64,000 nt of DNA from Paralithodes platypus (GCA_032716605.1 CM064572.1:37402010-37466009), one strand, 5' to 3'. Shown: positions 45,216 through 57,460, counted from the first letter of the stretch. Numbers and translations are program-made. Notes: generated by a model from the letters alone, not told the origin.

Positions 45216-47100
45216 TGCAAATTATTTTACATCCATTACTATTTGATCAAGCCTAGCTATTGGCTCTGTCTTGGTATGGCACTGCCAAGGCTGGTAGGGC
45301 ATGGATAGGTGCCACAGGGGATTTGACTGGTCTTACCTGGGTGCTGTGTGGCGTCACACCAGAGCCTCAGTGTTTACATGGTGGGGCAGTGTTGTGGCAG
45401 TATTTTGTTGTTCTAAAGTCACAAGATGCCTTCTGTACAGTAAAGTATTGGTATGGTACTGTCTTGTTGTAGCACTTTTGAGGCTGGTGTGGTTTTCAGA
45501 TACTGCAGGTGCAGGTGCTGCAGTTGGACTTAGTTGAGTCTTGCTACGTCACAGTTAGCACTACGCCAAAATCAGTCAAAGTGATGACATGATGCGGCGG
45601 TGTTGTGACGGGACTTTTTGTATGTATGTATTGTATACAGTATATTATGTTGATATTATGGAGGTTTTATTAGGTGATTGTCATCGTATTTTGGGGAAAG
45701 AAAAAAAACATTGTTCCTTCAATTAGTACCTGAATTGAAGTATTTGAGTTTTGAGCAATATATTATAATAACCCCCAGAACAGACACGTAAGTGAACCTG
45801 TTAAGAATTAACATAGGACTTTTTTGTTTACTGATTCTCACAATTCTCTCTGTAATATTTGCTGGTTATCCAAAGACTTCACATAAAATTGGTGAACAAA
45901 TATATAAATCCCATTGGATTTAAGGGTCTTGACTGCGATATTTACTTGTTATTTTATAGCACTTCTCCACGGAACCACATATATAATTTGGTCACTGTAC
46001 TCAATGGGTACCTACAAGTACAAAGGAAAACTAGCAACAACTTTTTTTTTTTTTTTTTTTTTAAGCATAACCATTGATCCTTACGAGGCTGCTAGTACAT
46101 AATCTACCTGTCCTATTTGGGGGAATAATAGGATAGCACAGTATGCAGTTAATCAAGGGTTCAGATAGAGATATTTACTTAGTAGATTTTTAAAAAGTTT
46201 GAACGGCGTGACACTCCATGACATTACTATACTCTGTTTATTTTCAACTGATGGTAAATTGCAAAGTTCCCATCAAGATTTGTCAGTTATTTTGAAGATT
46301 TTGTGATGAAATATGGTGCTAATTACATAAACTTGGTCTCAACATGATGCAGAGACATAGTAGATTAATATTTTGTCCATTACGTAGCGAGAAATTAGCT
46401 GCTAGGAGATTCAATTTATAGTCAGCTGGAAAGAAACTCGGTAAAGTAGTCCATTCTGTAATCTTACCACTAGATTGGAAACGAAAAGCTTTGCCTCATG
46501 ATCGCGAAAAGGCTTTCCTATGATTTTACAACCATTTCCTCTGGTGTCATTTTAATTGTAATGTATCCCTTTGTAGGGGTCTTAATCCTAACATGTCCAT
46601 GTCAGCAGGATATCTAAGCAAATTGCGAAAGTATTATGCCGAAAATATATCTATATGTGTGTCTCTCGACCTATCTAACTATCTAACCTACCTCCCTTTC
46701 TATCGATCTGTCTACCTCTATTCACACTATTCTAACTACCGTACTACTATTCTCAGCCTGCCCCCCTACCCTACCCTCATACTTTCACCTATCTATCTAT
46801 CTAGGCACCTAACTCCTGACCTACCTACCTACCTCCAAACCTATCTATCGATCTGTCTACTTCTATTCAAACTATTCTAACTACTATTATTCTCAGCCTG
46901 TCCCTATACCACCATACTTTCACCTCTCTATCTATCTACCTAACTCCCGACCTATCTATCTCCCAACGTTTCTATCGTTCTATCTACTTCTATTTACACT
47001 ATTCTAACTACTACTATTATCAGCCTGTCCCCTCGACCTCATATTTTCACCTTTACCCCTTTGTACTTCATTCATTATCCACTTCAAAGGTGTTCCCTCC
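45216..47100. other. Intronic or intergenic sequence without a gene
   Basis: No coding potential recognised. Contains a T run at 46041-46062 and a CTAT/CTAC-rich stretch at about 46650-47020 in which two or three long similar segments (ACCTACC, CTATTCTAACTAC) recur. Confidence 0.6.
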
Positions 47101-47117
47101 ATAGTTGTCCCTTTGCT

Positions 47118-47276
47118 CTCACTCTCTCTCTCTCTCTCTTACGCGCGTACACACTCTCTCTCTCATTCTCATACTCACTCTCACACACACACACACACAC
47201 TACACTCGTTTTCTCCATCACACACGCACTCACTCTCTCTCTCTCTCACTCATACATTCTCTCTCTCTCTCTCGTC
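47118..47276. repeat. (CT)n and (CA)n microsatellites
   Basis: Mixed TC and CA runs. The hydrophobic ORFs over them are artefacts. Confidence 0.9.
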
Positions 47277-47639
47277 GTCGTCATCCCATTCCATGCTCGG
47301 CTTCGGGGATCGAGAATTCCCTTTATGGCTCTTTCTTCTGCTTGCTGCCGCCTTGATGGGATTTGAACGCTGTCATTCATTTTGTTATTATAATATTCTT
47401 GTCTCTCCCTTTTCGTTTCTCTTAATGTTTACCTTTCGTCTATTATTATTATTTTTTGTAATCAATTCTCCCTACCAATAAATGCCTGCAGTGGCCGATA
47501 GAGGCGCTGAACGCAATGTTTACCGCGGTGCATTGTGGGAAATTGGCGACATCGCGGACCAATCCACCCTCCCTCTCCTTCAACAATTCTTTATTATAAG
47601 CAGTTAGTCCTTATGTCTGTAGCTGATACATACTTTGGT

Positions 47640-48330
47640 CTACCACTACCACTTTATCTAACACTACCACTTTATCCACAGTTAACACTTTATCCACCAC
47701 TAAAACTTTATCCATAACTACCACATTATCCACTACTACCACTTTATCCACCACTACCACTATCTAACACTACCACTTTATCTAACACTGCCACTTTATA
47801 TAACACTACCACTTTGTATAACACTACCACTTTATATAACACTACCACTTTATCTACCACTACCACTTTATCTACCACTACCACTTTATCCACCACTACC
47901 ACTTTACCTATCACTACCACTTTTTTCCACCACTACCACTTTATCTACCACTACCACTTTATCTACTACTACCGCTTTATCCACCACTACCACTCTATCT
48001 ACCACTACCGCTGTATCTACCACTACCACTTTATCTACCACTACCACTTTGTCCACCATTACCACTTTATCTAACACTACCACTTTATCTACCACTACCA
48101 CTTTATCTACCACTGCCACTTTATCTATCACTACCACTTTTCCACTGCTACCACTTTATCTACCACTACCACTTTATCCACCAATACCACTTTATCCAAC
48201 ACTACCACTTTATCCACCACTTCCACTTTATCTAACACTACCACTTTATCTAACACTACCACTGTATCTACTAATACCACTTTATCTAACACTACCACTT
48301 TATCTACCACTACCACTTTATAAACAACTA
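47640..48330. repeat. 18 bp minisatellite, block 1
   Basis: Units of CACTACCACTTTATCTAC with many point variants. Open reading frames exist in all three forward frames because the period is a multiple of three. The array continues at 49105-49632 beyond an inserted retroposon. Confidence 0.95.
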
Positions 48331-48332
48331 CA

Positions 48333-49104
48333 ATTTTTTTTTTTTTTTTTTTTTGAGACAATGAACGGAGGAAGGAAAAACACAGATAAAACAAAAAGGT
48401 CCATGTGCCTAAAGGCATCCTCCATTCATAAAATGTTTGTAACAACTGGATTTAAACATTTGTAAATTGTAAGTTTGTGGAAAGCAATTCGAGGGAAGTG
48501 AATTCCAAAGAGTAGTAGCTCTGGGGATAAATGAATTCTGATAAGCAGAAGTTCTGCATTGTGGAGGAGAAAGTGTAAATTCATGGGCACTCTCAGCTGC
48601 CCTAGTTCTACGGGGAAAGATGTGGAGAGGCGGCACATTGAAGCAAGTTTCTCGGAACAATTGCTGTGAAAATATCTGTAGAATAATGCAAGGGATGCAA
48701 CGTTTCTTCGTATGGATAATGTAGGAAGGTCCTGTGTGATTGCAGGGTTATTGATTAATCTAATAGCTTTATTTTGAATTTTGTCCAACTGCCTCAATGC
48801 AACCACTCCACTTCCACCCCACAGAGGTGAACAGTAATCCATCTGAGAACGCACATGACTTTTATATATTACGGCCAACTGCTCGTCAGTGAAGAATTCT
48901 CGAACTCTGTACAGGAGTCCCAGTTTTTTAGAGGCATTCTTAGTAATGCTTCTAACATAATGTGTCCAGCTCAAGTTAGTAGTTAATGTTACACCGAGAA
49001 TGTCAATACTAGGGGAAGTGAGAATATTTACATCATTAAAAAATATATGGGAGTCAGTGAGATTCTGTCGGTTAGAAAATTGAATGTACTTGGTTTTCTG
49101 TGCA
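48333..49104 (-). mobile_element. Non-LTR retrotransposon 3' fragment in minisatellite
   Basis: The T run at 48334-48354 is the poly(A) tail. The minus-strand frame 48974-48426 encodes an RT C-terminal region: MSWTHYVRSITKNASKKLG, HVRSQMDYCSPLWGGSG, LDKIQNKAIRLINN, with a second frame for FPRRTRAAESAHEF. 5' truncated and frameshifted. It lies inside the 18 bp array, so it is younger than the array. Confidence 0.85.
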
Positions 49105-49632
49105 TTTATCTACCAATACCACTGTATCCACCACTACCACATTGTTTACCACTACCACTTTATCTATCACTACCACTTTATCCACCACTACCACTTTATC
49201 TACCACTTTATCCACCACTACCACTGTATCTACCACTACCACTGTATCCACCACTACCACTTTATCTACCACTACCACTTTATCCACCACTACCACTTTA
49301 TCCACCACTACCACTTTATCCAAAACTATCACTTTATCCACTACTACAACTTTATCCACCACTACCACTTTAACTAACACTACCACTTTATCTAACACCA
49401 CTGTATCTAACACTACCACTTTATATAACACTTCACTTTATATAACTCTACCACTTGATCTACTAATACCACATTATCTACTAAAACCACTTTATCCACC
49501 ACTACCACCTTGTCTACCACTACCACTTTATCCACCACTACCACTTTATCTACCACTACCACTTTATCCACCACTACCACCTTATCTACTACTACCACTC
49601 TATCCACCACTACCACTTTATCTAAAATATAA
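49105..49632. repeat. 18 bp minisatellite, block 2
   Basis: Same unit as 47640-48330. It is followed by about 110 bp of unique sequence and (CA)n from 49791. Confidence 0.95.
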
Positions 49633-49790
49633 ACATGTAGAATCACAACAAATTGACATCGACAGTGTATATCCTGTGTTGGGTATTGTTGATGTCGACA
49701 GTCATAGCTCTGGCGCTAGTTCGGAAGCGTCCACCAGAGGTCTCAGGTGAATTCTTGGTAGGGTCAATTTACGTTTTTGGTCGACTATTT

Positions 49791-49829
49791 CTACACACAC
49801 ACATACATACATACATACATACATACATG

Positions 49830-49894
<65 letters not shown>

Positions 49895-49925
49895 ACCCAC
49901 ACACTCTCTCTCTCTCTCTCTCATT
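49791..49925. repeat. (CA)n, (CATA)n and (CT)n microsatellites
   Basis: CATA units, then about 55 bp of CA, then CT. No gene. Confidence 0.95.
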
Positions 49926-50100
49926 TCCTCTCCCTACTTTCTTGTTTGTATTGATTTTGTTTTCTGTTATTGTCTATGCTTTCTTATTTCCTTTCGCTTC
50001 CTTTTTATCAGTATACTTCCTCGTTTCTATCTTTATATTTTCTAACTGTTTATATTAATTTATATTTTCTTGTTTTCTGTGTTCTTTCGAGTCTCATATC

Positions 50101-50617
50101 TTCGTATTAGTCTATCTTTCTACTTTCTTCGTATTAGTCTATCTTTCTACTTTCTTCGTATTAGTCTATCTTTCTACTTTCTTCGTATTAGTCTATCTTT
50201 CTACTTTCTTCGTATTAGTCTATCTTTCTACTTTCTTCGTATTAGTCGATCTTTCTACTTTCTTCGTATTAGTCTATCTTTCTACTTTCTTCGTATTAGT
50301 CTATCTTTCTACTTTCTTCGTATTAGTCTATCTTTCTACTTTCTTCGTATTAGTCTATCTTTCTACTTTCTTCGTATTAGTCTATCTTTCTACTTTCTTC
50401 GTATTAGTCGATCTTTCTACTTTCTTCGTATTAGTCTATCTTTCTACTTTCTTCGTATTAGTCTATCTTTCTACTTTCTTCGTATTAGTCTATCTTTCTA
50501 CTTTCTTCGTATTTGTCTATCTTTCTACTTTCTTCGTATTTGTCTATCTTTCTACTTTCTTCGTATTAGTCTATCTTTCTACTTTCTTCGTATTTGTCTA
50601 TCTTTCTACTTTCTTAC
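50101..50617. repeat. 27 bp minisatellite, about 19 copies
   Basis: The unit TTCGTATTAGTCTATCTTTC plus TACTTTC is repeated head to tail with only A/T (ATTAG/ATTTG) and T/G (TCTATC/TCGATC) variants. The period is a multiple of three and stop-free in one frame, giving a 228-codon ORF of repeated RISLSFYFL. I regard this as an artefact, not a gene. Confidence 0.95.
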
Positions 50618-50751
50618 TGTTCACGTTGATTTATTGTTCTTGTTTTATTTTATTTTTTACTTTTTGTTTTATCTTTCTACCATTCCATTGTCTACTTTTG
50701 TATTTGTATTACTTGTTTTCTATGCATATTTCCTCGTTTTCCTTATCGGTA

Positions 50752-51120
50752 CTTAAGGGGTAGTGCTTGGTTTTTGGTCGATATATTTATCTATTAATTT
50801 ATTTTTGCGTTTCCTCGCTGGACCTCCATTATGCTTAGCAAAACACCCCCTAGACCCCCTCTCAAGATATATTTGTACTTTTCCGGTAGAAAAATGTCCC
50901 AGCCGAAGGCCATTTGCTTGTACAATTAGAAGCTCCCTATCGCTCGCCAGGAAAACAAATCGACACCTACAGGGCACGAAAAGTGTTAATCTTGACAACA
51001 AAATGAGGCGAAAGATCTCAAAATCGCCAAACTAACGGAACGAACGTCTTAAAACCTCAAAATTAATATGCTAAACATGAGAGAGAAGGGGGTTCAGAAA
51101 AAGCGAGTTTTACTCCCTTA
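50752..51120. mobile_element. Foldback family B, copy 5
   Basis: Bounded by TTAAGGGGTAGTGC on the left and TTTTACTCCCTTAA on the right, so ends carry TTAA. Inside: CCTCGCTGGACCTCC, CCCAGCCGAAGGCC, CTCGCCAGG and AACATGAGAGAGAAGGGGG. Confidence 0.8.
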
Positions 51121-51174
51121 ATTTTAATGGAATTATTGATACGGGAATGACTTTTCTTCGTCACATGATTAGAT

Positions 51175-51393
51175 GCACTGTCGCGCTAATAACTCATGTC
51201 CCAGCTGTCATGACGTTTGGCTTGCTCTGTGCTGTATTAATGTCTCTCAGATGTTGAATAGGGTGGGTAAGTGTAGGACCATGATTGTATATTTCACTCG
51301 ATATGAATAAATGAAGCTTAGATATTGCTGATTCCAATTATTGATCAAAACATACTTGGTGTCGAGACAACACTTATTAGCGCGATTGTACCG
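51175..51393. mobile_element. MITE family C, copy 2
   Basis: CACTGTCGCGCTAATAACTC to TTATTAGCGCGATTGTACC, about 85 percent like 12055-12270 over its whole length. Confidence 0.85.
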
Positions 51394-51639
51394 TACAATA
51401 TTAGGTGGAAGCTTTCAGTAAAATCCAACATATTTATCTTGACACACACACACACACATACACTCACTCACTCTCACTCACTCCCTCACTCACTCACTCT
51501 CGTTCCGGATTAGTCTTTCGCCAATCGCATGAAAAGATGAAGTTTATAATTAGCTGTATTATGGAAGTTCGAAAAGCCCCCCCCCCCCTCTCTCTCTCTT
51601 CCTGGCACATCATATCTCATTACTATCACCACCTTCAGG

Positions 51640-51850
51640 GCCTTAGACGGTAGTGGTGATGATATTGGTGATAGTAGTAGTGGTGATTGTTGCTGGTGGT
51701 GATAATAGTGGTGATGGTGATGATATAGATAGTGGTGGTGATAATTGATAGTAGTGATGAATATTGATGGTGATGGTGGTGAGATAGATAGTTGTGGTAA
51801 TAGTTAATAGTTGTGATAAATATTGGTGGTGATGGTGGTGGTGATGCAGA
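51640..51850. repeat. GGT/GAT triplet-rich repeat
   Basis: Irregular GTGGTGATGAT-type triplets with ATAGATAGT breaks. Confidence 0.85.
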
Positions 51851-51880
51851 CACGATGAAGTATATACAATAATTAGCTGT

Positions 51881-52085
51881 TTTAAGGGGGAAGGGTTTAT
51901 TTATTTGATCGCTTTATTTTTATTTTTATTTTTTTTCAGTTTCCTCCCTAGACCTTAAGCAAGCTTTAAAAAAACATCCCCAAGACCCTTATTCTAGATT
52001 AATTTGTACATTTTTCGGTAGAAAAACGTCTCGGCCGAAGGCTGGTTCCTCCTATATTTCAGGCTCGGTATATTCCCCTAGACAG
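51881..52085. mobile_element. Foldback family B, partial copy 6
   Basis: TTAAGGGGGAAGGG start, CCTAGACCTTAAGCAAGC, AAAAACGTCTCGGCCGAAGG, then the second arm is missing. 52090-52380 shows two AGATGGGTTGCC-like segments and no gene. Confidence 0.7.
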
Positions 52086-52379
52086 GTTGCCAACCAATAC
52101 TGGCGAGTTCTATCCACCCGGATTTGTATATGATTGTATCCCCTAGATGGGTTGCCGACTAAGACTGACGGAGCCCCATCCACTCGGTCTCATTCTAAAC
52201 ATAATTTACTTAAACACTCCATCCACATTTTGTACAACATAACCTCCTCCTACCCCCCCATAAGATACAATAAAAATCCGGCTCACATATGCAACTTCGC
52301 CGGCAGAGGAGGGATAAAAGACAAAAGGCATATGTGTAGCTCGTAGGTTGTAATAAAAAGAAATGCTGCTTGAATGTAA

Positions 52380-52810
52380 AATACACTTAGAGCGAGAGAG
52401 AGAGAGATAGAGTGTGAGTGAGAGAGATAAAGAGAGAGAGAGAGAGGGTGAGTGAGGGTGTGTGTATGTGTGTGTGTGTGGTACAATAAATAGTTTGTAT
52501 CTCACATACCTTGCGATTCATGCCGGGGAGATAGCTCGAATTGGAAAGAGAGAGATTGTATAGTGCACTACACTCATTGCAGAGTGCGAAAAATATCATC
52601 TACTCTCTTGTTGAACTGCTCTACTGAAGAACTGCTTCAGAGAGAGAGAGAGACGTATACTGAAAATAGGTTGAGAGAGAGAGAGAGAGAGAGAGCGCGT
52701 ATTAGCAAGCAGGAGCGAATGAAAACACGAGTACAATACTACAAAACACGAGTACAATACTACAAAACACGAGTACAATACTACAAAACACGAGTACAAT
52801 ACTACAAAAT
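52380..52810. repeat. GA microsatellites and a 21 bp tandem repeat
   Basis: (GA)n at about 52393-52450 and 52638-52695. At 52728-52808 the unit ACGAGTACAATACTACAAAAC occurs in four near-perfect copies. Confidence 0.9.
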
Positions 52811-53095
52811 TATATCTTCAAGCAAGAACATGCAGAAATTACCTACAAGTTAGAAGGAACAGGGCTTGTGTGTGCGTGTGTTTCTGTATGGGTGTTTCTG
52901 TGTGTGTATAATGTATGTTCCGTTTTACTTATAATAAGTAGATTATGCAGGATTTTTTAATGTTTATCCTCTACTTTTCTACACACACACACACAGAGAG
53001 AGAGAGAGAGTGGCTACCAAAGGTCACAAAACTTACATCAATATTTTAATTCCCAATTATTTTCTCTGTTAGTACTTATGCGTTCACCTGTAACA

Positions 53096-54000
53096 TTAAC
53101 CCGGCTACGTCCTGGCTATAATTAAACGATTGTGTGCAGTTTAAGAAGGATCTGTGGTAGTAAAATGGGTTAAATGAGGTATTTCGAAGGCTGTTAATTG
53201 CTGGAGACCCTTTGTATACTGAATACAATCGTTTAATAGTAGCCAGAATAGAGTAGTAGAGTTAATAGTAGAGTTAATAGTAGAGTTTAATAATAGCCAG
53301 AATAGAGTTAATAGTAGAGTTAATAGTAGAGTTTAATAATAGCCAGAATAGAGTTAATAGTAGAGTTAATAGTAGAGTTAATAGTAGAGTTTAATAGTAG
53401 CCAGAATAGAGTTAATAGTAGAGTTAATATTAGAGTTTAATAGTAGCCAGAATAGAGTAGTAGAGTAGTAGAGTTAATAGTAGAGTTAATAGTAGAGTTT
53501 AATAATAGCCAGAATTGAGTTAATAGTAGAGTTAATAGTAGAGTTTAATAGTAGCCAGAATAGAGTTAATAGTAGAGTTAATAGTAGAGTTTAATAATAG
53601 CCAGAATAGAGTTAATAGTAGAGTTAATAGTAGAGTTAATAGTAGAGTTTAATAGTAGCCAGAATAGAGTTAATAGTAGAGTTAATAGTAGAGTTTAATA
53701 GTAGCCAGAATAGAGTTAATAGTAGAGTTAATAGTAGAGTTTAATAGTAGCCAGAATAGAGTTAATAGTAGAGTTAATAGTAGAGTTTAATAGTAGCCAG
53801 AATAGAGTTAATAGTATAGTTAATAGTAGAGTTTAATAGTAGCCAGAATAGAGTTAATAGTAGAGTTAATAGTAGAGTTTAATAGTAGCCAGAATAGAGT
53901 TAATAGTAGAGTTTAATAGTAGCCAGAATAGAGTTAATAGTAGAGTTTAATAGTAGCCAGAATAGAGTTAAAAGGACGGTGCCGGTACTGGATGGGTTAA
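53096..54000. mobile_element. MITE family D, copy 3, with internal minisatellite
   Basis: Begins TTAACCCGGCTACGTCCTGG and ends GTGCCGGTACTGGATGGGTTAA, so both TTAA termini remain. 53235-53970 is an expanded array of GAGTTAATAGTA and TTTAATAGTAGCCAGAATA elements in a roughly 46 bp higher-order unit. It derives from the CTACTATTAGACGA/AGCCAGAATA part of the MITE itself. Confidence 0.85.
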
Positions 54001-54020
54001 TGATACATTATAATACGTGT

Positions 54021-54255
54021 TTAACCCTCTCCGACATATGACGTGATTTTGAGCCTATTGGGGATACTTTAAAGCCTTTTTTACCATCAGGGGTATTTAG
54101 AAACCTTTAGTTTAGTTACTCCAACCTCTGCAGTTGTCTTTGAGTTAGCTGTGGGCAGAAAACTAATTTTGGAGAGGTAATTATAAGAGAGAGATAACTC
54201 TATTTCTTATTGCTAATCTGGCAACCTCTGCGTCATAAATGCGTGAAAGGGTTAA
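54021..54255. mobile_element. MITE family E (TTAACCC ends)
   Basis: TTAACCCTCTCCGACATATG at the left, and the inverse TAAATGCGTGAAAGGGTTAA at the right. The inverted ends and TTAA suggest a piggyBac-like MITE. It shares its right TTAA with the next element. Confidence 0.75.
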
Positions 54256-54700
54256 GGAGGCCCACTGTACTTGTCAGACTAATTAAAGGGGAACACCTGT
54301 TTTTTGTTTTATCTTTCTCTCCTTTTCTCCCTTTCTCTGGCTGGTATTCATTCGGCCCCATTCAGCCTACTGTTTTAAGACGTTTACCCCAATCCAGGTG
54401 TCAATATTTTCCTGGCGAGCGGTAGCGAGCCAGCATATATATATTTTTGTTTGGACAGCAAGCTAAATTTGTAAATTTTTCGATAGAAAATTTCTCCGGC
54501 GAAGCTGGATTTCTCCATACAATGCTGGCGCGCTATCGCTCGCCAGGAAGAAATCGACACTTGGATGGGGATGAACGTCTTGAAACAGTTGGCTGAATGG
54601 GGCCGAATGGATACAAGCCAGAGAAAGGGAGAAGAGGAGAGAAAGATAAAAAAAAGCAGGTGTTCCCCTTTAATTAGTCTGACAAGTACAGTCGGCCTAA
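54252..54700. mobile_element. Foldback MITE family A, copy 5 (440 bp palindrome)
   Basis: The two arms are close reverse complements over nearly the whole length, including outer segments TGTACTTGTCAGACTAATTA and TAATTAGTCTGACAAGTACA not present in other A copies. Core GAGCGGTAGCGAGCC and CGCTATCGCTCGCCAGG. Confidence 0.85.
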
Positions 54701-54902
54701 TAAGTGATATCTGCGCCAATTATGTTTTGATTAATAATTGGTATCAGCAATATTTACACATGATTTCTTCTTTTTGAGTGAGATATACCAACATGTTCCT
54801 ACACCTACCAACTCTATTCAACATCTGACAGATATTAATACAGCACAGAGCGAGCCAAACGTAATGACAGCTGAGACATGACTTATTAGCGCCACTGTAT
54901 AG
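54688..54902. mobile_element. MITE family C, copy 3 (inverted)
   Basis: GTACAGTCGGCCTAATAAGT to ACTTATTAGCGCCACTGTAT. The orientation is opposite to copies 1 and 2. It overlaps the end of the palindrome at 54252-54700. Confidence 0.85.
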
Positions 54903-55112
54903 TCACTCATAACATTTCGGGGCCCTTCACCTATTAATTACTTTGGAAATATATCTCTGGAAACGAATTTATGAATATAATTGCCTATGCATCAACTACA
55001 AAGCTATATATACTATTTATGGATACGCAAGTTCCGTTCAAAAGACTAGTCCAAATAGATATATATGCATAAAGAAAAACATAGGGGTCCACGAATTTTG
55101 TCAGGCGAATGT

Positions 55113-55502
55113 ACCAGTTTAAGGAGGTAGTGCCTGTTTTTTTATTTTGGTCTATGCATTCTTTAATTATTATATTTTTGAGTTTCTTCGCTAGACCTCC
55201 ATCAAGCTTTAAACAAAACACCACCTAGACACCATTTCAGGATCAATTTGTAGAATTTTCGGTAGAAAAATGTCCCGACCTAAGGCCGGTTCCTTCTAAA
55301 ATTAGAGGCTGGCTCTCACTCGCCAGGAAAAGAACGACACCTAAAGAGCACGAAAGCTCTTAATATTGACCAAAACAAAAATGAGCCGAAAGGTCTCAAA
55401 ATCTCCAAACTAACGGAACGAACGTCTTAAAACCTCAACACTAATATGCTAAACATGAGGGAGAAGGGGATCCAGACAAAGCGAGTACTACCCCCTTTAC
55501 GC
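55113..55502. mobile_element. Foldback family B, copy 7
   Basis: TTTAAGGAGGTAGTGCC to GTACTACCCCCTTTA with the usual CTAGACCTCCATCAAGC, AAAATGTCCCGACC and AACATGAGGGAGAAGGGG blocks. Confidence 0.8.
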
Positions 55503-55547
55503 ACATAACCGATTATTATCATTAATACGTATCATAGTGTTATAATT

Positions 55548-55905
55548 AAGGGGGGTCACAGACCTTTTATCTCTCCTTTTCTCTCTTTCTCTGGCTTATA
55601 TCTATTCGGCCCCATTCACCCTACTATTTTATGGCGTTTACTCCCATCCAGCTGTCGATTTTTTTCCTGGCGAGCGGTAGCGATCCTGCATATTTTGTTT
55701 AAAGTTTTTGACAGCAGGCTAAATTTTTACATTTTTCGATAGAATAATGTCTCCGGCGTAGCCGGATTTCTCCATACAATCGCTCACCAAGTAGAAATTG
55801 AGACCTGGATGGGGATAAACGTCTTACAACAGTAGGCTGAATGGGGCCGAATGGATACAAGCCAGAGAAAAGGAGAGAGAAAAAGCCTGTCACCCCCTTA
55901 AACTA
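55548..55905. mobile_element. Foldback MITE family A, copy 6
   Basis: TTAAGGGGGGTCACAG on the left and CTGTCACCCCCTTAA on the right: perfect terminal inverted repeat with TTAA at both ends. Confidence 0.9.
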
Positions 55906-55965
55906 ACTATACATATTCCTCATTTCACCTGTACAGTATAAATATTGATGGAACTATAACGTTTG

Positions 55966-56181
55966 TTAACTCTTTCAATACGGGTGACGTCTTTTCTATA
56001 CCATTATAGCTATATTTAGACGATTGTATGCAGCTTAAGATGGATCTGTGGTAGTTACCAGTGTTAATTTAGATGGTCTGTAGCCTTTTAATCACTAAAA
56101 GTCTTATTGTAAGCTGAACAAAATTGTCTAATAGTAGCCAAAATCAAATGAAAAGGACATGACCCGCACTAAAAGGATTAA
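55966..56181. mobile_element. MITE family D, copy 4
   Basis: TTAACTCTTTCAATACGGGTG to CCGCACTAAAAGGATTAA (first block slightly degenerate), with TTAGACGATTGTATGCAG and TTGTCTAATAGTAGCC inside. Confidence 0.8.
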
Positions 56182-56214
56182 TGATGGGTTACAATGATCG
56201 TATTTACCGGTATC

Positions 56215-56229
56215 TATCTATTTATCTGT

Positions 56230-56262
<33 letters not shown>

Positions 56263-56290
56263 TTATCTATTCTATCTATCTATCTATATG
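56215..56290. repeat. (CTAT)n microsatellite
   Basis: CTAT units with TTTATCTGTT breaks. A short segment, GGGTTACAATGATCG, occurs on both sides (56183 and 56290). Confidence 0.9.
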
Positions 56291-56344
56291 GGTTACAATG
56301 ATCGTATTTACCGGTAACCTTATTGAACACTATTAGCAACATGT

Positions 56345-56738
56345 TCATTAAGGGAGCCCACCTCGCTTGTATTTCTTTCTCTCCTTCTCTCTTTGGTTTG
56401 TATCCATTCGGCCCCATTCAGCCTACTCTTTTAAGACGTTTACCCCCATTCAGGTGTTAATATGTTCCTGGTGAGCGGTAGCGAGCCAGCATATATACAT
56501 TTTTGTTTTGACAGCAAGCTAAATTTGTAAAATTTTTGATAGAAAATTGTCTCCGGCGAAGCCGGATTTCTCCATACAATGCTGGCTCGCTATCGCTCGC
56601 CAGGAAGAAATCGATACCTGGTTGGGGATAAACGTCTTAAAATAGTGAGCTGAATGGGGCCGAATGAATACAAGCCAGAGAAAGAGAGAAAAAGAGAGAG
56701 AGATAAAAAAAAGCCGGTGACCCCCCTTAATTGATTGG
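56345..56738. mobile_element. Foldback MITE family A, copy 7
   Basis: TTAAGGGAGCCCACC left end and GTGACCCCCCTTAA right end, full palindromic body with AT-rich centre. Confidence 0.9.
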
Positions 56739-56741
56739 GGG

Positions 56742-57022
56742 AACCCCATTCTCCGTCATGTTAACCCTATTAGTTTTGAGTTATTAAGCCATTTGCCCCA
56801 TTAGTTTGGCGGTTTTAGGTCATTTCGCCCAAATTCTTTGTTAATAAGCCCTTTCGTGCCACTTACAGTAGGTATCGATTTTTTTCCGAGCGATAGTGAA
56901 CCTGCAATTTAGGAGGACTTTTTGTTTACCAAACAGTGCACACATTTATCTGGAATGGGGGTCCTGGGGTTATTTTATTTAAGCTTGATGGAATGTTTAG
57001 GGAAGGAAAACAACTAAAACCA
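56742..57022. mobile_element. Foldback family B, partial copy 8
   Basis: GGGGGAACCCCATTCTCCGTC, then GGCGGTTTTAGGTCATTTCG-like and AGCGATAGTGAACCTGC blocks. The far arm is lost (first block contains a one-base variant). Confidence 0.7.
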
Positions 57023-57036
57023 AAAACAAATCTTCA

Positions 57037-57460
57037 AATGAACACAACATTTGTTAGCACCGTAAGCGAATAATGAACACAACATTTGTTAGCACCGTAA
57101 GCGAATAATGAACACAACATTTGTTAGCACCGTAAGCGAATAATGAACACAACATTTGTTAGCACCGTAAGCGAATAATGAACACAACATTTGTTAGCAC
57201 CGTAAGCGAATAATGAACACAACATTTGTTAGCACCGTAAGCGAATAATGAACACAACATTTGTTAGCACCGTAAGCGAATAATGAACACAACATTTGTT
57301 AGCACCGTAAGCGAATAATGAACACAACATTTGTTAGCACCGTAAGCGAATAATGAACACAACATTTGTTAGCACCGTAAGCGAATAATGAACACAACAT
57401 TTGTTAGCACCGTAAGCGAATAATGAACACAACATTTGTTAGCACCGTAAGCGAATAATA
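57037..57460. repeat. 35 bp minisatellite, 12 near-identical copies
   Basis: Unit AATGAACACAACATTTGTTA plus GCACCGTAAGCGAAT, with no variation seen between copies. The array abuts MITE D copy 5. Confidence 0.98.

Noticed and set aside
49640..49741. Possible next TMTC3 exon (hydrophobic frame VYILCWVLLMSTVIALAL followed by RKR and a donor-like CAGGTGAAT)
   Set aside because: There is no pyrimidine-rich acceptor, and the conserved H-S..K-T..RN.DW block expected after the last membrane segment is absent.
50070..50756. 228-codon ORF of repeated RISLSFYFL
   Set aside because: It is the translation of a 27 bp minisatellite whose length is a multiple of three; there is no unique domain, and the flanking codons are AT-rich noise.
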